This document shows, piece by piece, positions 58,021-64,000 of a DNA stretch of 64,000 bases. Both the position numbers and the translations under genes were made by a program. Location of the stretch: NCBI GenBank assembly GCA_033675265.1, contig JAUJYZ010001478.1:154864-218863 (forward strand), written 5' to 3'. The DNA comes from Actinostola sp. cb2023 (lineage: Eukaryota; Cnidaria; Anthozoa; Actiniaria; Actinostolidae). Numbering within the stretch: position 1 is the stretch's first letter; every line of letters begins with the position of its first letter. The notes under the pieces are model-generated. The model was not told the origin of the DNA. It did not search any database and saw nothing but the letters and a program-made list of their open reading frames with translations.

Positions 58021-59012
58021 ATGGCCGAAGACAAAGCATTGCTGAATATCAATGACGCCCTTCAATCACTGCCTATTGATATGATGAAGTTTTCTCTCTA
58101 CATGAGGTCGCTTTACGTGGAAAAAGCCGTGGGAACTGATTCTGCAGCTGCTAGAAAGTTTCGACAACTCCGCGACGACACGAGGAACGACGCGATGGTC
58201 TACCTTAAAGGGATGCTCCCAGTCTCCAAGAAATTGGTGTCGGCCATTGATGACTACTTTGATTACTATGACGGCTTAGCCTACGAGGAATGGTTGGAGA
58301 ACCTACCTGACATACTGGAAGAAACTCAAGGCTACCGAGAGCTTTGTGAAATTGTCGTGAAGATGCATGAAGGCATGCTGACGCCTCTGAAGCAAAGAGA
58401 AGACAAAGCCAAGGAAGTTATGCTTGAGCTGACGGAACTCCAAAAAGAGTACGACAAAAAGAAAAAGGAGCTTGAAGCTTCCGCCGAAGACAAAAATGAT
58501 TGGGCGCTAGGCCTTGCGTTCATTCCTGGCGTTAATTTGATTGCCTCCCCGCTTTTGCTTGCATCTGCAAATAAAGATATGGCAGAAGCAACTGCTAGTT
58601 GTGCTCAAGCTAAATTACAAGAGGCTGCTGCCTTGTTGGTGAAAGAGGAGCTGATTCCATGCTTGAAGGCGTTTATCAGTGGCCTGGAAAAAGTCGCCGG
58701 GTTCTTTTCCATAATGGAAAACCAGTTACAGCAATTTATTGGGAAGGGAGAGAAAAGCCAGGAAAATCCCAAGAAGCTGCATTATATACGATGATGAAGA
58801 AAAAGGCCAAGGAACTGAGGTCCAACTGTCAAAGCTTTATGGCGGTTCTCCCAGCAGTGAGAACTAATTTTGAAGCCATTCCTACCGAGGGTACAGACAA
58901 AAAAAACTACATCGATAGGTGGCTAGAGAAGCAGAAGCAGATCATCGAGAAAGAATGCCGTGGCAAAGTCAACTCATTTTTCAGCAGTTTCCTGAAATCC
59001 ATCAAAAACTAA
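58021..59012 (+). pseudogene. Helical coiled-coil protein with apolar centre, frameshifted
   Basis: ATG at 58021 has a good context (gctgcaATGGCC). About 40 bp upstream, 'tttttttttacatag' looks like a 3' splice site, suggesting a 5' UTR exon further left. The frame codes 257 residues to a stop at 58794. An alternative frame then continues the same helical, lysine-rich character to a stop at 59012, so a one-base shift within about 58745-58780 probably split a single ORF of about 330 codons. Features are long amphipathic helices, a coiled-coil stretch (EVMLELTELQKEYDKKKKEL, residues 129-148), then an apolar segment (ALGLAFIPGVNLIASPLLLA) about residues 162-181. This layout, a helical bundle with one central hydrophobic hairpin, resembles ClyA/Hbl-type helical pore formers, but also other membrane-binding coiled coils. 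Function is not established. Shift, sequencing error and real loss cannot be told apart here. Confidence 0.7.
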
Positions 59013-59113
59013 GGAGCGCGGACGAGTAATCTTTAAAAAAACACTAAAAAAACTCACAAACCATGACTTTCCTGAAAGGAAAATTACAAAGGAACGACTG
59101 TGGAGTGCATGTA

Positions 59114-59404
59114 GACTGTGGACTGTGGACTGTGGACTGTGGACTGTGGACTGTGGACTGTGGACTGTGGACTGTGGACTGTGGACTGTGGACTGTGGAC
59201 TGTGGACTGTGGACTGTGGACTGTGGACTGTGGACTGTGGACTGTGGACTGTGGACTGTGGACTGTGGACTGTGGACTGTGGACTGTGGACTGTGGACTG
59301 TGGACTGTGGACTGTGGACTGTGGACTGTGGACTGTGGACTGTGGACTGTGGACACTGTGGACTGTGGACTGTGGACTGTGGACTGTGGATTGTGAACTG
59401 TGGA
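59114..59404 (+). repeat. (CTGTGGA)n heptamer array, about 41 units
   Basis: Almost perfect; one unit is shortened at 59352-59357. The 7-bp period leaves all six frames open, which explains the apparent ORFs. AATAAA repeats at 59458-59472 may serve as polyadenylation signals for the gene above. Confidence 0.97.
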
Positions 59405-59636
59405 CATAAGCTATCAGAAAATCAGGAATAGCGATAAGCTAGATTTGTAGTTACTGAATAAATAAATAAATACCAAACCACCGAGCTCACTTGTTGCCGT
59501 TTTGTTCAGAAGTCTTACAAGATATATATGGAAAACCCTCAAATACGCACTTTAAAATACTTCAAAACAACTTTTCGGTCGTAAAATGTCGTTTCCAACA
59601 ATAATTTCCACATGCAGCTTGGTTAATTCAAAATTT

Positions 59637-60160
59637 CATCCTAATTTCATCCTAATTTCATCCTAATTTCCAATGAATTTCATCCTAATTTCCAATGAAT
59701 TTTCATCCTAATTTCCAATAAATTTCATCCTAATTTCCAATGAATTTCATCCTAATTTCATCCTAATTTCATCCTAATTTCCAATGAATTTCATCCTAAT
59801 TTCCAATGAATTTCATCCTAATTTCCAATGAATTTCATCCTAATTTCCAATGAATTTCATCCTAATTTCCAATGAATTTCATCCTAATTTCCAATGAATT
59901 TCATCCTAATTTCCAATGAATTTCATCCTAATTTCCAATGAATTTCATCCTAATTTCCAATGAATTTCATCCATTTAATTTCCAAAGAATTTCATCCTAA
60001 TTTCCAATGAATTTCATCCTAATTTCCAATGAATCTCATCCTAATTTCCAATGAATTTCATCCTAATTTCCAATGAATCTCATCCTAATTTCCAATGAAT
60101 TTCCAATGAATTTCCAATGAATTTCCAATGAATTTCCAATGAATTTCCAATGAATTTCCA
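59637..60160 (+). repeat. 22-bp minisatellite
   Basis: About 22 units of 'aatttcatcctaatttccaa' plus 'tg', with 11-12 bp half-unit variants at both ends. Confidence 0.95.
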
Positions 60161-60179
60161 AAGGGGAGGGAGAGGATAC

Positions 60180-61110
60180 TAGTATTCATTTTACTTGACA
60201 ATAGTTTTAGTTTTTAGCGAAAAGTAAGGTTCTAACACTGTGTTCTTGACTTGATGTTTCACACAACAGAGAAAAACTGTCAAAAAACCATAAACATCTG
60301 TACAACAAGACGGTAGTGATGTTTGTGATTTGAATTTATATATCTTTCTCACAAATGAGTGTCATAGGGTTAAGCTGTGTTTGACTTCACATCTTGAATG
60401 GTTTTCGATTTCCTTCGTATTGGATTGAATTAAACGTCTCCAGTTCAACGAATCGTGGGTTTGATTAATTTCTGACACTATTTCTCTTGTATAGCAAAGT
60501 TAATCAGTTATGAATCGTCAAAACCACTGATCTCCTAGGCGATGCATGATGACATGGATGACAAGTTATGCGTATCGAAATCACACGTGTCACTCAACTT
60601 TATGCTGCGGCTAGTTCCCAAAAGGGGATGAATGGTGTTAAATTTGTAAATTTAATCGTTATCTTTTGTAATAAACTTGAAACTTGAACTTGAAACTTAA
60701 AGGACTTGAATTGATTCCAAATGTTAGTCTAAGCATTTTCATCAACATTTATCCAAAGACAACGATAAAGATCTTGGTCGACTTCTTTGTTCAACACCAC
60801 TTGCAGAAACATATTTTTAATGTCGATCAGCTGATCAACGCGACACGATTGTTCCTGTATCCTTTAAATAGTATCGATACAAGATATCGTGTTGTAGTGC
60901 AGGTCCTGGTAACAAACAGTCATTGAGTGACACGCCATCTTCATCATAGTTTCCTTTAATTTTTATTGTTAAATTGTCACTGAAAATTCCACATGGGGAG
61001 TTGTCAAAAAGTATTGTATTGTATTTTGCACTGGCATCAAAGACTATTCTCGTTTTCGTAGTTGTTCTCTCTTCTGCATGGAGCGGTAGATATCTCAGTA
61101 CAACTGGCTC
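60180..61110. other. Unannotated spacer
   Basis: 'aataaacttgaaacttgaac' at 60669-60700 looks like a retroposon tail. Nothing else is recognised. Confidence 0.5.
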
Positions 61111-61127
61111 TGGTCATTATCATTGTA

Positions 61128-62753
61128 CATGACTTGCTCAGCTATTAATTACATCACTTGTATGTTTATGACATGCTCAGCTATTCCATCACTTGTATGT
61201 GTATGACTTACTCAGCTATTCCATCACTTGTATGTTTATGACTGACTTGCTCAGCTATTCCATCACTTGTATGTTTATGACTTGCTCAGCTATTCCATCA
61301 CTTGTATGTTTATGACTTGTTCAGCTATTCCATCACTTGTATGTTTATGACTTGCTCAGCTATTATTCCATCACTTGTATGTTTATGACTTGCTCAGCTA
61401 TTATTCCATCACTTGTATGTTTATGACTTCCTCAGCTATTCCATCACTTGTATGTTTATGACTTTGTTCAGCTATTCCATCACTTATGTGTTTATGACTT
61501 GCTCAGCTATTCCATCACTTGCATGTGTATGACTTGCTCAGCTATTTCATCACTTGTATGTTTATGACTTCCGCTCAGCTATTCTATCACTTCTATGTTG
61601 ATGACTTGTTCAGCTATTCCATCACTTGTATGTTTATGACTTGTTCAGCTATTCGATCACTTGTATGTTTACGACTTGCTCAGCTATTCCATCACTTGTA
61701 TGTTTATGACTTGCTCAGCTATTCCATCACTTGTATGTTTATGACTTGTTCAGCTATTCCATCACTTGTATGTTGATGACTTGCTCAGCTATTCCATCAC
61801 TTGTATGTTTATGACTTGTTCAGCTATTCCATCACTTGTATGTTTATGACTTGTTCAGCTATTCCATCACTTGTATGTTTATGACTTGTTCAGCTATTCC
61901 ATCACTTGTATGTTTATGACTTGCTCAGCTATTCCATCACTTGTATGTTTATGACTTGCTCAGCTATTCCATCACTTGTATGTTTATGACTTGTTCAGCT
62001 ATTCCATCACTGTATGTTGATGACTTGCTCAGCTATTCCATCACTTGTATGTTTATGAGTACTTGTTCAGCTATTCCATCACTTGTATGTTTTTATGACT
62101 TGTTCAGCTATTCCATCACTTGTATGTTTATGACTTGCTCAGCTATTCCATCACTTGTATGTTTATGACTTGTTCAGCTATTCCATCACTTGTATGTTTA
62201 TGACTTGTTCAGCTATTCCATCACTTGTATGTTTATGACTTGCTAAGCTATTCCATCACTTGTATGTTTACGACTTGTTCAGCTATTCCATCACTTGCAT
62301 GTGTATGACTTGCTCAGCTATTCCATCACTTGTATGTTTATGACTTCCTCAGCTATTCCATCACTTGTATGTTTATGACTTGCTCAGCTATTCCATCACT
62401 TGTATGTTTATGACTTGCTCAGCTATTCCATCACTTGTATGTTGATGACTTGCTCAGCTATTCCATCACTTGTATGTTTATGACTTGCTCAGCTATTCCA
62501 TCCACTTGTATGTTTATGACTTCCTCAGCTATTCCATCACTTGTATGTTTAAGACTTGCTCAGCTATTCCATCACTTGTATGTTTATGACTTGCTCAGCT
62601 ATTCCATCACTTGTATGTTTATGACTTGCTCAGCTATTCCATCACTTGTATGTTTATGACTTGCTCAGCTATTCCATCACTTGTATGTTTATGACTTGCT
62701 CAGCTATTCCATCACTTGTATGTTTACGACTTGCTCAGCTATTCCATCACTTG
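61128..62753 (+). repeat. 35-bp minisatellite, about 46 units
   Basis: Unit contains 'atgacttgctcagctattcc' then 'atcacttgtatgttt'. Point variants (tgctca/tgttca/tcctca) are scattered, with occasional 1-4 bp indels. The repeated peptides it seems to encode are artefacts. Confidence 0.96.
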
Positions 62754-63103
62754 TACATATCAAGAAATCTGTGCTTTTTACGTAGACCAGCTACGGGGAC
62801 TGGGCACGAGTTTACCGGTCACCCTGTGTTAGGTTTCCCAGTCTTTTTGGCCGTGTTACAAAATGGAGGACAATGTTTACATTCATTTACTCGATTTGCT
62901 GTAAGTTTGGATGGATTTTTCGATAAAAATCGGTACTTTTAAGCGAAAAATATTTACAGGGTTTCCAAATATGGTAAGTACAATGCCCAAATATGGACAT
63001 AGGAAAGCTGGCCGAGCAACAGCACACTTTATTGGGGGATTTCTTGATATGTATGTTGATGACTTCTGCGTGATTTGAACTTGGTTCTTGTGGTTGAGCT
63101 TTA

Positions 63104-63575
63104 CTTCCAGGAACAGGTCCTGGATAAGATCCATCCAAATGTGGAGAGGGTTGCAACCGGCTCAGACTTCTTGCCTCGTACGGTTCGAGCCTTCATAATT
63201 TGGTGGTAGTAGTCAATTCCAATAAGAATGTCGACTTGCTTTCGGCTTTTAGGATATTTGTCAGCCAGGTTCATTCTTTGAAGATGACGAAACTGTTTTT
63301 CATCTACTTGTATGTCCTCCAATTTCTCACAAACTTTAGGTAAGGCAATGACTTGTACCTTCCCTAACTCTCTTGGTAGCCAGTTATCACATGACTTCAT
63401 AGGCGTGCTGGACGGAGCTCTAATTCAACACATTCCCTCCACTACGAGTTAATTTTATTGCCTCCTAATGTTTTGACGAATACGTTTTCTTTGCTATAGG
63501 CTTGAATTACAAACGTCTCGATAAGGCTCTGTTGGATCCCGAGTCGAGTAACACTCTTACCTCATCAACTTGTTT
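63104..63575 (-). pseudogene. BEL/Pao retrotransposon protease fragment, decayed
   Basis: On the minus strand VRVLLDSGSN (DSGS codons 63534-63545) is the active-site loop of a retroviral-type aspartic protease. A one-base shift follows directly; the next frame continues with about 25 plausible residues (ETFVIQAYSKENVFV) before stops near 63450. Farther on, VDILIGIDYYHQIM and LSTFGWILSR (in 63101-63400) match the conserved C-terminal part of the BEL/Pao protease domain (Pfam DUF1758-like). Reverse transcriptase and integrase are not seen, and the element is cut off toward 63100. An old fragment. Confidence 0.8.
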
Positions 63576-63889
63576 TCCTCCGGCCAGGGGATTTGTAGCT
63601 TTGCAACGGCCGATTCACCAATAGCATTCCTCTGTCCTTAGGGGTCCTTGGTTGGGTTCTTGTCAAGGAAAACGTACGTACGTCTGCTCGTGTAGAAGCG
63701 GCATTATGCAGAGTTACATGTAAGAGATAAATACCGAGAACGGAGGCAATAAGCCATATAAATCCCGAGGGCCGTAAAGACTTAGTTTTACATTTGACAA
63801 GGTTTTCGCAAGAAGCAATCTGAGGCATTTCTGGTATTTTTTGGAGTGTTATTTAGCATGAAATACTATGAATAGCATGTATACTATGA

Positions 63890-63990
63890 GTATAATTGAA
63901 TAGCATTTGCTCATTATGAATTCACCGGGATGTATCCATATACAACCCAGGGCTGTATGTGAATTCATAATGAACAAATTCAAATTATAT
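63890..63990. repeat. Hairpin at the right edge
   Basis: 'tttgctcattatgaattcac' pairs with 'gtgaattcataatgaacaaa'. It is probably a MITE running to or past the window edge. Confidence 0.75.
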
Positions 63991-64000
63991 TCTATTGTTC

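Noticed and set aside
59063..59431. Open frames on both strands made of repeated VDCGLWT- or STVHSPQ-type peptides
   Set aside because: They are translations of the (CTGTGGA)n array; a 7-bp unit without stops is open in all six frames.
61519..62942. Repeated YDLLSYSITCMFM peptide frames
   Set aside because: Produced by the 35-bp minisatellite; indels break the frame repeatedly and no start or splice context exists.

Overview
This is a gene-poor, repeat-dense window from an animal nuclear genome. Genes have spliceosomal introns with GT-AG junctions. Between them lie dozens of short inverted-repeat transposons, many nested, plus micro- and minisatellites and one nearly full-length tyrosine-recombinase retrotransposon. 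Repeat styles (terminal inverted repeats starting CAAYCTCGTYCCCAG, TTAA-flanked elements, 'gtcctaaacagggta' repeats) look like those of early-branching marine invertebrates. A cnidarian is my best guess and a sponge is possible; this is inference from repeat style, not a placement.

Region 1 (1-22.4 kb) holds two direct copies of a segmental duplication (1-~6432 and 15624-~22406). Each carries a small three-exon plus-strand gene (148-3451; 15769-18396) for a 124- or 130-residue protein with the YHYT and GVYFT motifs of HYD1-type ADP-ribosyltransferase-like domains. The copies differ by transposons present in one and absent in the other, so empty sites define exact boundaries and target duplications. 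Between the copies (6.4-15.6 kb) are nested transposons, a terminal-hairpin element and sequence with no recognisable gene.

Region 2 (23.2-43.4 kb) is one minus-strand gene, an MFSD12-like transporter of the major facilitator superfamily. Eight exons with mutually compatible phases encode about 585 residues. The 3' end of exon 6, with its splice donor, has been amplified into about 25 tandem 85-bp units (33.95-36.05 kb). Intron 7 contains a PAT/Ngaro-like DIRS-order retrotransposon (24075-31370) in the same orientation, with split direct repeats (A1 ... B1-A2-B2), a spliced gag, reverse transcriptase/RNase H, and a tyrosine recombinase broken by frameshifts. A 1.05-kb transposon sits between its RT and RNase H parts.

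Region 3 (43.4-57.9 kb) is mostly repeats: two near-identical terminal-hairpin elements in opposite orientation, TTAA and 5-bp-target transposons, hairpin MITEs and tandem arrays. No gene is firmly supported.

Region 4 (57.9-64 kb) has a plus-strand gene (58021-59012) for a helical, coiled-coil protein with a central apolar segment, broken by a frameshift near its 3' end. Three large minisatellites follow, then a decayed minus-strand BEL/Pao retrotransposon protease fragment. Coding calls rest on visible motifs, on splice-phase agreement and, for the duplicated gene, on comparing the two copies.
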